Shown: positions 10,977-24,002 of the stretch, piece by piece
Layout of the letters: each line of letters opens with the position of its first letter
Position numbering within the stretch: the stretch's first letter is position 1
Assembly (NCBI RefSeq): GCF_002575655.3
Contig: NC_053038.3
Coordinates: 142,864,885-142,928,884 of the forward strand
Direction of reading: 5' to 3'
DNA length: 64,000 nt
Source: Aegilops tauschii subsp. strangulata
Lineage: Eukaryota; Streptophyta; Magnoliopsida; Poales; Poaceae
The notes under the pieces: generated by a model
The model's database searches: none
What the model saw: the letters and a program-made list of their open reading frames with translations, nothing else
Told to the model about the DNA's origin: nothing
Translations under genes and position numbers: made by a program

Positions 10977-13900
10977 AACTGCCTGTAGGAATCCCCCTTT
11001 CCAACTCCTTGGCCGAAGTCGAGTCTAGTCATTGAAAAACTTTTACTAACATGGCTGTGTGGCTTACGGGCCCACGTCGCCATTGGGTGGTATTAGGATC
11101 TTTTACTCCTTGTCTATACTCTGGGACTCTGACCTCTCTTCTATTCGGGTTAAGTGAATTTTGCTAAATCTAACATTAGGATCTCGTTATCGCTTTCACC
11201 CGGAGAGCCCCTTATTACTGATGATCGTCTGCTGCACGTGAAGACCCTGAAGATACTCTCCGCTGATAACCCGAGAACTTGTGTTCATCGCTTTTGCAAT
11301 TCCCTTTCATCGATAAACTCCTATGGATAACCGCGTATACTCGCCATTCATACAATGTTTCCCAGTTGATCTTGTTATTACAAGATACCCCGAAATTATC
11401 TCTGTTGTTCCGAGAATCATTGAGCTTACTGCCTTGCTGTTCTTTGTCACCTGAATACCCCTACGGATAATTCTCGCACTTACCGAGTATCCGCTCATCC
11501 CCAGTGGATTCAAGTATATCACAAAAGTGTTCAGAATACCATTCGATCTTCCGAAAATCCTCAGGAGCCTAATGCTCTTGAAATTCTTGCTTACTAGCAT
11601 TATGATTAATCCCATAAGTCGCGAAATCTTATTGGCACCCCTTGTCATTATCTTTTTGAGTCCATTGATTCAATATGTTGCGAATGCTCGCAATCCTCAA
11701 TCAGATCCTAGAATTCATCCTTCCCACTCAGACATCATTTTTAACATGAGCTGGATCTCGACCTATCAAATTGCCATCGATTGTACCCCTAAGTCTACTC
11801 AACTTATCCATCCTTGATCAGAGCGTTGCTTCTGACCCCCGTGATTTGGAAATCATAATTCTTTTGCATTTGAACTTTGAGTTAGTTAGTTGTTTCTATA
11901 ATCAGATCTCCTTACATTATTCTTCCTCTGGTTGAGTACCGATGCTCACATCAGATCCCTTGTGGACCATCGGTTCCTTTGTTGGATTTTATTCGACAGT
12001 GTCCTTCATATTGAATAACCTTGTGAGCCTTTCCATGGGTATATAATGCCTTTGGTAAATTGTGTCATCTGTTTTTGAACAATGCTCTTCTTTCGAGCTT
12101 GTAATATTTACTCCGAAGTTTGTGGTATATGTTCCAAAGATGCCTTGATGGGTTGAACCTATGCCTTTCATAATATGTGTGAACTCGAAAGTTTTCATGA
12201 GTCATACTCTTCTGGTATTTTGCCAGATAAAAATTTTCAACACTGCAACTTCATCAAACGCGAGAAGTGAATGAAAGGTTATGCATTGAAGAAGTGGGAG
12301 TCGACCTTGAACTTTGTGTTCATGCCCTTGGACACGATGTAGATCTTATCACTAAAAGCTTCTCTTAAATTAATTATTCCCTTGGTATAAGTTCATTTTA
12401 TATCTGGGATCTGGCCTTTTGCAATCGTGGTTCCAACCATGTTCTCCTTTAAATACCATTTCTCGTACAAGTTGAGCACTTGTCTTCTGCAGAGCAATAC
12501 CCCAGTCCAACCTCTACTTTGATCTACTGTCGAGCATTACACTCTGGTATCACAAGAATACCACGGAACTACATAACTTCTTATGAGTTCTTCGTCAACT
12601 ATTATTCTCGCCAATTCCAATTTCCCTCGGGTTCTGAGTTATTAGTCACTCGAGAACACCGTTAAGTGAATTGATTCTGCACTCCGATTCAATATCTCTA
12701 AGTAATTTTCGTTGCTTATGATTTAATAACCCTTCAAGTCATTCCTAGCCCGATCGGCTATATCGTTATCATGCAACTTTTAACTATGCTATCTGGTCCT
12801 CCTTTCCTAAGCACGATTTTCGACAATGAGCTAAGCTTATGCCGATTTTCCTCGTCATATCATTTCGCCTGGAACAACAAGCCTGATTCCGAATTTGTGT
12901 CGTACCCCTGGTTCCAATAACTTTTCGCTTCATCATTCCTTTGACTTGATGTCATCGCCGATCGATTACCTCTTCATAAATTCTCGCTACAAATGTGTCG
13001 TGAACATCATCAACATTCTGAGCTCTTCCAAGATATCTATCGAATTCTGGATGAGAAATACCATCCTTGCCCTTGATGATTTGTTTTATCATTGACCATT
13101 TTATTGCCTTCCATTCAACACAAACTTGTTCGTGTTTGGTGTTGTACCTTGATTTCCTTGCTATCTAGCTTATGATATGTTCTACCTTGGAGTATTACCA
13201 TCTTTTATGTCAAGTATGTCGTAAGAATTTCACCACCTCTTCAGAATTCTTGGTATGGTGATACTTCTCACCATCACCATTCTTTCTGGGGTCCTCGTGT
13301 TGATTCCAACCGGGGTACCAACAAGTGGGCGGTGCTGTTTGGATTCTGCCCTTCTAGCAACCCTATTCCTTTGAACTTAATGGTCGGACGTTCATTCTTA
13401 GACTATTGATTATTGAATCACCATTCCGACGTTGGTCGTGCAACCCAGCACATATTTCGGGTGCACCTTTCAACCAATGTTTAATTGTGTATGTTTTCCT
13501 CGAGCATACATCATTATACCATTTAAATTGACAAATGTTATCTCCTTGTTGACATACTTGTGGAAATCCATCTTTTGGAAATCTGGAGGAATTGTCGCTG
13601 AGTCCATCAGCCACCCCTCACCCTCTCCTTGATTTAATGATGAACTCTTCGGAACTCGCTTCCATAGTTCAATTCTCGAGAATCTTACAATGTCATCTCG
13701 ACAATTTGTGTTGCACCTTTCTTCTCAGGCATCCTGAGTCTGAGTTATCCTGACACCAATCAGATCTGAATCTCGGTCAGATATGATGGTTGGGACATAT
13801 TTCCAAGAGTTATAACATTGGTCTTATGTGACCCGGTAAGGTGATGTCATGCCTAGCACACCTGGCCAGTTGGCCCTATTGTTATAGATTCCTTTTCAGC

Positions 13901-14971
13901 AAGGTTATCCATTCTTCCATGAGGAAATTGTAAGACTTATTCTACAAACTATTCCTGATGGATCCTTTGTGATTTCAAAGTCTGATCTTCACCTGATGAC
14001 CATGTCAATGCTATCTTGAAGCATGTCTAAGGTACTCCGATCTTCAATAAAAACATTTTAAGAACAATGCTAAATTTTCGTTATCAATTATTCAAACACC
14101 GTTCTTTGGGTAATGTCATGAACTTCCTCTTCCCTAACCTAAATGGTTCTCTTCTAACCATTGTCCTTGGGAAGGATATACCCCCCTGAAATATGTGTTT
14201 AAACACATTTTCCTTTCCATTGTTCTGTTTAATTTCATAACAAATTATCCTTTCCATTGTTTGGTTTGACCTTTCTTGAGATCTATATAATCTAAGCAGT
14301 AATAATTCACTGCTTATGTAAACACCTCGGTGTACAACTCCATCAGTGAGACCTTGTTACTATTGTTGATGACATCCCGGTAGCCACCGATGGACGAGAA
14401 CTTTGCCTATTGGTCTGCCTCGTTCAACGAGCAGGAAAATAGTTCTCTTCGCCCCTCGCCCTTGGTACCGACGTTGTTGCCGACATATTTGACAGGCTAC
14501 CCTTTGACATGCCTTGCTGTCATGACCGAGCAAGATGTCACCGCTCCTTCTACTCTTGAACCACATGGTGGGCCCATAACCCACAGTTCCACAGGATCGA
14601 AACCTGACTCTCCTGTACATCCATGTTTCGAAGTTATCCCTTGCGCTTCGTTTCGTATGTAATTTGCGAGCCACCTTCCTAGTGATCAATTCTGGTATCG
14701 GACACAATACTTATTCCTGTTGCTCTGAACCCCTTTCACACTCTGTTTCAGGCAATGAACGATTGCCTATCCGCTTGAAACTTCTTATTGCACCTTCTTA
14801 CCTTGCTCTCGATGACTTTCTTGAATTTCAACTCGAGAGATGCCTCTTTGGCATGTTCACTGAGATAGTCCCCAAGTAACTATCTTGTGTAGAGCTACGT
14901 CCTTCCCGAGTCTTTCCACCTTACTCCACCCCTTAAATCTCGGGACAAGATTTCTTGTAGTGGAGGAGATT
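10977..14971 (+). mobile_element. non-coding interior of first unit
   Basis: About 4.0 kb. No frame exceeds about 115 codons, and no retroviral motif is visible. It is the undeleted reference for the second unit's interior (18906-19813 plus 32114-34755). It ends in a purine tract (AGTGGAGGAGAT) directly before the LTR start at 14972. Confidence 0.7.
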
Positions 14972-16682
14972 TGTAACACCCCTAGTGTCAAGCTACAGTA
15001 ATCCTCTACTAATGAGGCCACATCACCACTGTTAGAGTTGCTAATCTCGCTTAGATTCAAATCTGTTTGAATTCAAATTTAATTTAAAGTCAAAATTTGA
15101 AGATTTCATAATGACGAAACTAAAATGTGCAAATGTGGCAAATAATTCATAAGTATTATTAGTGAAGTAACAGAGTTTTTATAAATTGTTTAAGTGCTCA
15201 AAAATTAAATGAAACAATGGCTTAAACAGTTATGTAAATTCCTTTTATAATTTCTAAAATATCAAACTATTTTATTTGAGTCGCAAACTTTTTGTGGCAG
15301 AGGGTTAAACTAAAACATTGATTTAGATGTTGGTCTGTTTTTTTTATTAATCTAAAATAGTGTAAAAATATAAATAAAACAGTAAAACAAATAAACAGAA
15401 ACGTTAAAAGAACAATAAAAGTATATGTTAAAAAAAAGGAAGAGAAAAGCCCCTCCACTCCCCTGGGCCACTTGGCCCAGTTGGCCTGCTGGCCCAGCAG
15501 CCAACCTCCATCCCTCCTGCTACCTCGCTACAGTGAAGGCAGGGGGCGTGGAGGCCATCCGTCGGCTGACCGACGCCGTGGAGGCCATCTGCCGGCTCCC
15601 CCTCACCTACAAGACCACGGCGCCCCTCCCCCTCGAACCCTAGGACGCCCCTGCCTCTTCCGCCTTCCTCCTCGCGCCGCGCCTCGCTCTCCCTCGACGC
15701 GCCCGCTCGCCCGAAACCTCCGACGCCATGGCCGAGCCCGTCCACGCGACCACCATCGTCCCCGCGTGCTTGGAGCTTGACCAGGAGCTCCGTTCGCCTC
15801 CGCTGCATCGTCCACGAGCACCGTCCCGAGTTAGGACGCCTCCAAGCCTCGCCATCGTCTTCTTCTTCCCGTCTGCACCGCCACGGTCCTCGCCTCGATT
15901 CGTCGCCTCCCGAGCTCCCTCGGCCTCCCCGACCATGTCCCCGGCTCCATGGTGAGCTCCTCCCCTGTATCCCCCTTATCCCCCCCTCGATTTAGTCGCT
16001 GTATGCCACTGTCACTGCCGCGCCCGAAGTTTGTTGTGCGTGTGCGCTCGTCGCGCTCTGCCGAGTCCTGGCCGCCCCGGGGGCATTCCCTCGCAGCGCC
16101 CCACGTGCGCTTGCTGCGCTCGCGCCGCCCGCTGCTCCAAGCCGCCCCTTGGGCGCCTTCCCCTGCGCGTTGCTGCCGCTGCCGTCTACTGCTACCGCTG
16201 CTCGCCTGCCGGCGTTCTCCGCCGTCGTCGCCCCCAACCGCCCCGCCTCCATCACCGAGCCGCCGCGGCCGCCTCTGCTTCACCTCCGCCGCTCCTCGAC
16301 CGGCTCCCCCGGGGCTCGGCCTCTGCCCCGCGGTGCCGCGCCCCGCACCTAGCCGTGCCCGCAGCCGCCTGGCTCGCCGCCGTCCTGCGCCACGCCGGGG
16401 ACCGCCCTCGCCCCGCGGCCATCCCCTATGCGCGGGCGGGCTTCGCCCCGCACATGCCCGCTACACTGCCGCCTGTTTTGGCCCCCTGGGCCACTGACCC
16501 AGGGCCCCATGCCCCTTTTTCTAAAAAAATAAAATAAATGAATAATAATATAAAAATTAATTAATTAATTAGTTAATTAATTAATTAACTTAATTAAAAT
16601 AGTTTAACTAAACTAATTACTTAGTTGGCCTAACTAATCTGTAATTAGTTAGATGTCTCAATGACAGGGGGCCCCACCACCT

Positions 16683-16711
16683 GTTGACCAGTCAAACCTT
16701 GACTGGTCAAC
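16683..16711. other. LTR stem-loop, 13-bp stem
   Basis: GTTGACCAGTCAA, a 3-base loop, then its perfect reverse complement. The same hairpin is at 36515-36543 in L5. The L3/L4 subtype has a different inverted repeat at the equivalent place (GTGGGTCC...GGACCCAC). Confidence 0.75.
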
Positions 16712-17448
16712 TGGGTCCCCCTAGGCCCACCTGTCATCTCCTGGGTACACTTCTGTGTACCCTGTGCTGGGTGCGCATAGCATTTTTCCAAGTAATTTCG
16801 AATTAATAATAATTTCAGAATATTGCTAAAACTTTAGAAAATCATATAAAATAATCCGTAACTCGGATGAAAATCCTTTCTACATGAAAGTTGCTCAGAA
16901 CGACGAGACGAATCCGGATATGGAGCCCGTTCGTCCGCCACAGATCCCTAACCTATCGAACTCGCAACTTTCCCCCTCCGTTTCATCTGTCCGAAAACGT
17001 GAAACACCGGGGATACTTTCCCAGATGTTTCCCCCCTTCACCGGTATCACCTCATACCGCGTTAGAACACGTCTAGCTCTGCCTGTTGTCCTGTTATGCA
17101 CTTGCTTGCTATGTATTTACTGTTTCTCCCCCCTCTTCTCTTCGGTAGACCCCGTGACGATGTTGATGCCCCCGTGGTCGACTACGTCACCGACGACCCC
17201 TCCTTCTTGTCTGAGCAACCAGGTAAGCCCCCCCCCTTGATCACCAGATATCGCCTATTCTTCTCTATACTGCTTGCATTAGAGTAGTGTAGCATGTTAC
17301 TGCTTTCCGTTAATCCTATCCTGATGCATAGCCTATCATTGTTGCTAAAGTTGTTACCCTTATCTGCTATTCTACTGCTTAGTATAGGATGCTAGTGTTC
17401 CATCAGTGGCCCTACACTCTTGTTCGTCTGCCATGCTATACTACTGGG

Positions 17449-17476
17449 CCGTGATCACTTCGGGGGGTGATCACGG
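17449..17476. other. LTR stem-loop, 10-bp stem, conserved in all five LTRs
   Basis: CCGTGATCAC, an 8-base TTCGGGRG-type spacer, then GTGATCACGG. Equivalent copies are at 9503-9530, 22545-22572, 30651-30678 and 37281-37308. All are followed by a TATATACTATATACA stretch that could serve as a core promoter. That role is inferred. Confidence 0.8.
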
Positions 17477-18905
17477 GTATATACTATATACATTATATAC
17501 ATGACACATGTGGTGACTAAAGTTGGGTCGGCTCGAGGAGTACCCGCAAGTGATTCTGATGAGGGGGCTGAAAGGACAGGTGGCTCCACCCCGGTAGAGG
17601 TGGGCCTGGGTTCCTGACGTGCCCCGACTTTTACTTTGTGGCGAAGCGACAGGGCAGGTTGAGACCACCCAGGAGAGAGGTGGGCCTGGCCCTGGTCGGC
17701 GTTCGCGGATAAATAACACGCTTAACGAGTTCTGGGTATTTGATCTGAGTCTGGCCATTTGGTCTATACGCACTAACCATCTACGCGGGAGTAGTTATGG
17801 GTATCCCGACGTCGTGGTATCAGCCGAAGCTCTTCTTGACGTCAGCGACGGAGCGGCGCGCGCCGGATTGGACTGGAACGCCTACTAGGCTAGGTCTGCT
17901 TCCGGCTGCCCTCGCAACGTGCAGGTGTGCAATGGGCGATGGGCCCAAACCCCTGCGCGCATAGGATTTAGACCGGCGTGTTGACCTCTCTGTTGAGCCT
18001 AGGTGGGGCTGCGATGTGTTGATCTTTCGAGGCCGGGGATGACCCAGAAAAGTGTGTCCGGCCAAATGGGATCGAGCGTGTTGGGTTATGTGGTGCACCC
18101 CTGCAGGGAAGTTTATCTATTCGAATAGCCGTGTCCCTCGGTAAAAGGACGACCCGGAGTTGTACCTTGGCCTTATGACAACTAGAACTGGATACTTAAT
18201 AAAACACACCCTTCCAAGTGCTAGATATAACCCGGTGGTCGCTCTCTAACAGGGTGACGAGGAGGGGATCGCCGGGTAGGATTATGCTAAGCGATACTAC
18301 CTGGAGGACTTCAATCTACCCTCTTCTACATGCTGCAAGATGGAGGTGGCCAGAAGCGTAGTCTTCGACAGGATAAGCTATCCCCTCTTATTCTGGCATT
18401 CTGCAGTTCAGTCCACTGATATGGCCCTTTACACATATACCCATGCATATGTAGTGTAGCTCCTTGCTTGCGAGTACTTCGGATGAGTACTCACGGTTGC
18501 TTTTCTCCCTCTTTTCCCCTTTCTGTACCTGGTTGTCGCAACCAGATGCTGGAGTCCAGGAGCTAGAGATCCCGAGGATGATTCTACATGGAGTTCGGCT
18601 TCGAGGAGTAGTTAGGAGGTCCCAGGCAGGAGGCCTTGCCTTTTCGATCGTTGCTACTTTTGTGCTAGCCTTCTTAAGGCAAACTTGTTTAACTTATGTC
18701 TGTACTCAGATATTGTTGCTTCCGCTGACTCGTCTATGATCGAGCACTTGTATTCGAGCCCTCGAGGCCCCTGGCTTGTATTATAATGCTTGTATGACTT
18801 ATTTATGTTTTAGAGTTGTGTTGTGATATCTTCCCGTGAGTCCCTGATCTTGATCGTACACATTTGCGTGCATGATTAGTGTACGGTCAAATCAGGGGCG
18901 TCACA

Positions 18906-19813
18906 AGTTGGTATCAGAGCCAACTGCCTGTAGGAATCCCCCTTTCCAACTCCTTGGCCGAAGTCGAGTCTAGTCATTGAAAAACTTTTACTAACATGGC
19001 TGTGTGGCTTACGGGCCCACGTCGCCATTGGGTGGTATTAGGATCTTTTACTCCTTGTCTATACTCTGGGACTCTGACCTCTCTTCTATTCGGGTTAAGT
19101 GAATTTTGCTAAATCTAACATTAGGATCTCGTTATCGCTTTCACCCGGAGAGCCCCTTATTACTGATGATCGTCTGCTGCACGTGAAGACCCTGAAGATA
19201 CTCTCCGCTGATAACCCGAGAACTTGTGTTCATCGCTTTTGCAATTCTCTTTCATCGATAAACTCCTATGGATAACCGCGTATACTCGCCATTCATACAA
19301 TGTTTCCCAGTTGATCTTGTTATTACAAGATACCCCGAAATTATCTCTGTTGTTCCGAGAATCATTGAGCTTACTGCCTTGCTGTTCTTTGTCACCTGAA
19401 TACCCCTACGGATAATTCTCGCACTTACCGAGTATCCGCTCATCCCCAGTGGATTCAAGTATATCACAAAAGTGTTCAGAATACCATTCGATCTTCCGAA
19501 AATCCTCAGGAGCCTATTGCTCTTGAAATTCTTGCTTACTAGCATTATGATTAATCCCATAAGTCGCGAAATCTTATTGGCACCCCTTGTCATTATCTTT
19601 TTGAGTCCATTGATTCAATATGTTGCGAATGCTCGCAATCCTCAATCATATCCTAGAATTCATCCTTCCGGCTCAGACATCATTTTTAACATGAGCTGGA
19701 TCTCGACCTATCAAATTGCCATCGATTGTACCCCTAAGCCTACTCAACTTATCCATCCTTGATCAGAGCGTTGCTTCTGACCCCCGTGATTTGGACTTTG
19801 TGTTCATGCCCTT
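18906..19813 (+). mobile_element. second unit interior, left part
   Basis: Starts with the intact primer site AGTTGGTATCAGAGCC and follows the first unit's interior. It skips a block equal to 11850-12310 (461 bp), then stops at the insertion of element Y. The last five bases, CCCTT (19809-19813), are Y's left target duplication. Confidence 0.75.
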
Positions 19814-22800
19814 TGTGACGCCCGGATAATTAGACTACAGTAATTCCCTGCTATTGATGCCACGTCACCTCTGACACTGTAGTTAATCCCTTTCGTTAGT
19901 TCAAAAACCAATTCAAATTCAAAATTGAATAAAAGGCAAACAACAAAAGTTTTCAAATTTTAAGACTAAAATGTTCGGGTTGTGCCAAATAATGCGTAGG
20001 TAATAATGGTGGAGAAACCTAACTTTAATAAAATGTTTAAGTGTTCAAAATAATTAAAATAGAGGTTTAAATATTAAAATAAATGCCTTATGAATTTTAT
20101 AAAATATTAAACTATTTTAATTTGGGTTGGGAATTAATGTGGCAATAGTATATTTAAAAGTATTAATTTAAGTGCTAGTGATAATTTTTATAAAACTAAA
20201 ATAAAAGAGGAACTAAAAGAAAAATAAGAAAAAGTAAAACAAAAAAACAAAACAAAGCAAAAAAAACAAAGCAAGACCCCCCCCTCCCCTGGGCCGTTCG
20301 GCCCAGCAGGCCACCAGGCCGCCAGGCTGGCCCAGCAGCCCTCCTGTATAACCCCTACCCCCCCCCCACCTAGACCTAACCCTAACCCGCACACGATCCC
20401 CACTCCCCTCCTCTCTCGCTCGATCCCATCTGGATCGGGGCCCCAGCGCCCAATCCCGCCCGTCGCCGTCCTCCACCGCCCCCAACCGCTCCGCCTCCCC
20501 TACTCCACTCCCTGGCAAGCCCCCGCGCACGGATCGCGCCACCCCGCCGCGGCATCGCCTGCCGCGTGCGCCCCTACGCGCTCGCCGTCCACGTTGCCAA
20601 CGACGCCACTCGACTCCGCCCCGCCGTGTCCCCGACGCCTCCGCACCGGCGCCGCCCCGTTTGTGACCGCGCCGTGGCCGGAAACCGCCGGAATGCCTCG
20701 ACCCTGTCGCCGCTCGCCGAACGCCTCGTCCTCGCCGGCCCCTCCCGGCCTCCTTCCTCTCCACCCGCGCCGCCATCGCCTGCTACCTCCTCTTCGACCA
20801 CGAGCGCGAGCTCGGGACCCCTACCTCGCCGGTCGACCTCGTCCCCCTTCTCTGCTCCGCCGGTCATCACCGCCGATCTGCTACTCCGGCGCCTCCCCGA
20901 GCCCACTGCCGTTGCCCCACGACCGCCGATGAGGCCCCCGGCCTCCCTTCCCCTCTGTTACTCGCGCTGTTCCGCTGACGTTCACGCGCCGCCCGGTGCT
21001 CGTGCTCGCGGTGGGCACGCGCGCACCCGCGCGCTAGCCTCGCCTGTGTCCGCACCGTCGTCCGCCCCGGCGCGCTCCGCGCTCGGCCGCGCCGCGCCTC
21101 ACGCCCGCGGCCACCTCCGGCGCTCCAGCGCCCACCGTGCCCCTCCCTTTTTGCCCCGCCGTGGCGTCGCCGCTACCAGGTCGGCGCCGCGCCGGCGTTT
21201 TCCCCCTCGCCGTGACCCCGACTGGCCACATCCAGTTCGGGTGCCCGCACCCGCAGCGCCCGCTTCCCCTGTGCCCGTTAAGGCCCTGGGCCACTGGACA
21301 ACGGGGCCCAGCCCCCAGACCGAAAATAAAAAAAATAAAAATAAAAAAATAAAAAAATAAAATTTAAAACAAATAATAAAAATAAATTTAATTAATTAAT
21401 TAATTAACTAAATTATTTAATTAAGTTAATTAATCCTATTGAATTAATCTAATTATTAACCTGTTAATTTAATTAAACAGTAATTAGTTTAGCTAAACCC
21501 TAATTAACCTAAACAGAGAATGACAGGTGGGTCCCACTGGACCCACATGTCAGTTTGACTTAGTCAACCCCAGTTGACTGCTGATGTCATCATGACATCA
21601 TGCTGATGTCATAAATCCAATTTCGAACTAAATTAAATGATTAATAAAAATAAATAATAAAATTAACTAAATTAATTAATTAAGTTAATTAATCCTATTG
21701 AATTAATCTAATTATTAACGTGTTAATTTAATTAAACAGTAATTAGTTTAGCTAAACCCTAATTAACCTAAACAGAGAATGACAGGTGGGTCCCACTGGA
21801 CCCACATGTCAGTTTGACTTAGTCAACCCCAGTTGACTGCTGATGTCAGCATGACATTATGCTGATGTCATAAATCCAATTTCGAACTAAATTAAATGAT
21901 TAATTAAATTCCAGATGAAAATCATATCTTTTAAACCGTAGCTCAGATGAAAATACTTTCTACATGAAAGTTGCTCAGAACGACGAGACGAATCCAGATA
22001 CGCAGCCCGTTCGTCCGCCACGCGTCCCTAGCATAGTGAACCTGTAACATTTCACCCCTGGTTCATCTGTCCGAAAACGCGAAACCCCGGGAATACCTTC
22101 CCGGATGTTTCATCCTTCGCCGGTATCACCTACCACTACGTTAGGTCACCCCTAGCACAACGTATCGCCGCGTCTTGCTTTGTGTTACATTTGATTGCTC
22201 TGTTATTTATTGTGTTCCCCCTCCGTTACTTCTTTCCGGTAGACTCCGAGACCATTGCCGATGTTCGTGTGTTCGACTACATCAAAGACGGCCCCTCCTT
22301 CTTGCCAGAGCAACCAGGCAAGCCCCCCCCCCTTGATCACCAGATATCGCCTAGTCTTCTCTATACTGCTTGCATTAGAGTAGTGTAGCATGTTACTGCT
22401 TTCCGTTAATCCTATACTGATGCATAGCCTGCCCTTGCTTCTACTGTTGATACCTTTACCTGCAATCCTACTGCTTAGTATAGGATGCTAGTGTTCCATC
22501 AGTGGCCCTACACTCTTGTCCGTCTGCCATGCTATACTACTGGGCCGTGATCACTTCGGGAGGTGATCACGGGTATATACTATATACTTTATATACATGA
22601 CACATGTGGTGACTAAAGTCGGGTCGGCTCGTTGAGTACCCGCAAGTGATGCTGATGAGGGGGCTGAAAGGACAGGTGGCTCCATCCCGGTAGAGGTGGG
22701 CCTGGGTTCCTGACGGCCCCCGACTGTTACTTTGTGGCGGAGCGACGGGGCAGGTTGAGACCGCCTAGGTGAGAGGTGGGCCTGGCCCTGGTCGGCGTTC

Positions 22801-24002
22801 GCGGATAAATAACACGCTTAACGAGTTCTGGGTATTTGATCTGAGTCTGGCCATTTGGTCTATACGCACTAACCATCTACGCGGGAGTAGTTATGGGTAT
22901 CCCGACGTCGTGGTATCAGCCGAAGCTCTTCTTGACGTCAGCGACGGAGCGGCGCGCGCCGGATTGGACTGGAACGCCTACTAGGCTAGGTCTGCTTCCG
23001 GCCGCCCTTGCAACGTGCAGGTGTGCAATGGGTGATGGGCCCAGACCCCTGCGCGCATAGGATTTCGACCGGCGTGTTGACCTCTCTGTTGAGCCTAGGT
23101 GGGGCTGCGACGTGTTGATCTTCCGAGGCCGGGCATGACCCAGAAAAGTGTGTCTGGCCAAATGGGATCGAGCGTGTTGGGTTATGTGGTGCACCCCTGC
23201 AGGGAAGTTTATCTATTCGAATAGCCGTGTCCCTCGGTAAAAGGACGACCCGGAGTTGTACCTTGACCTTATGACAACTAGAACTGGATACTGAATAAAA
23301 TACACCCTTCCAAGTGCCAGATACAACCCGGTGATCGCTCTCTAACAGGGCGACGAGGAGGGGATCGCCGGGTAGGATTATGCTACGCGATGCTACTTGG
23401 AGGACTTCAATCTACTCTCTTCTTCATGCTGCAAGATGGAGATGGCCAGAAGCGTAGTCTTCGACAGGACTAGCTATCCCCCTTTTATTCTGGCATTCTG
23501 CAGCTCAGTCCACTGATATGCCCCTTTACACATATACCCATGCATATGTAGTGTAGCTCCTTGCTTGCGAGTACTTTGGATGAGTACTCACGGTTGCTTT
23601 TGTCCCTCTTTTCCCCTTTCTATACCTGATTGTCGTAACCAGATGCTGGGGTCCAGGAGCTAGAGATCCCGAGGATGATTCTACGTGGAGTTCCGCTTCG
23701 AGGAGTAGTTAGGAGGTCCCAGGCAGGAGGCCTTGCCTTTTCGATCGTTGGTACTTTTGTGCTAGCCTTCTTAAGGCAAACTTGTTTAACTTATGTCTGT
23801 ACTCAGATATTGTTGCTTCCGCTGACTCGTCTATGATCGAGCAATTGTATTCGAGCCCTCGAGGCCCCTGGCTTGTATTATGATGCTTGTATGACTTATT
23901 TATGTTCTAGAGTTGTGTTGTGATATCTTCCCGTGAGTCCCTGATCTTGATCGTACACATTTGCGTGCATGATTAGTGTACGGTCAAATCGGGGGCGTCA
24001 CA
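19814..24002 (+). repeat. L3: 5' LTR of element Y (4189 bp)
   Basis: Begins TGTGACGCCCGG and ends GGGGCGTCACA. It is about 300 bp longer than its partner L4. The main cause is a tandem duplication in the AT-rich part (21421-21905), plus a GC-rich segment near 21055-21115 that L4 lacks. The 264-codon frame at 20566-21360 lies in the GC-rich block and is open in several frames, so I do not call it a gene. Confidence 0.85.
21421..21905. repeat. 259-bp tandem duplication inside L3
   Basis: The sequence starting TTAAGTTAATTAATCC at 21421 recurs at 21680, a period of 259 bp, and runs through the TGACATCATGCTGATGTCA part twice. L4 has a single copy (about 29770-30000). Confidence 0.85.

Larger units (their letters stand above)
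14972..18905 (+). repeat. L2: complete LTR (3934 bp), shared by two interiors
   Basis: Begins TGTAACACCCC after a polypurine tract and ends GGGGCGTCACA before an intact primer site, so it serves as 3' LTR for the left interior and 5' LTR for the right one. In order it contains an AT-rich start, a GC-rich block with overlapping frames (15430-16500), a TTAATTAA-rich tract (16550-16600), a 13-bp-stem hairpin (16683-16711) and a 10-bp-stem hairpin (17449-17476) followed by a TATATAC-rich stretch. Confidence 0.8.

Noticed and set aside
14360..14707. 115-codon minus-strand frame repeated at 34144-34491
   Set aside because: Antisense in a non-coding interior. The copy in element Y (27440-27670) is shortened, and there is no family resemblance.
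15428..16537. overlapping 100-190 codon frames in L2 (and 35106-36316 in L5)
   Set aside because: Same compositional effect; L2 and L5 do not keep the same frame lengths.
20566..21360. 264-codon plus-strand frame in L3
   Set aside because: Open in overlapping frames on both strands because of high GC. Small indels in L4 shorten it, and composition is Pro/Arg/Ala-rich with no motif.
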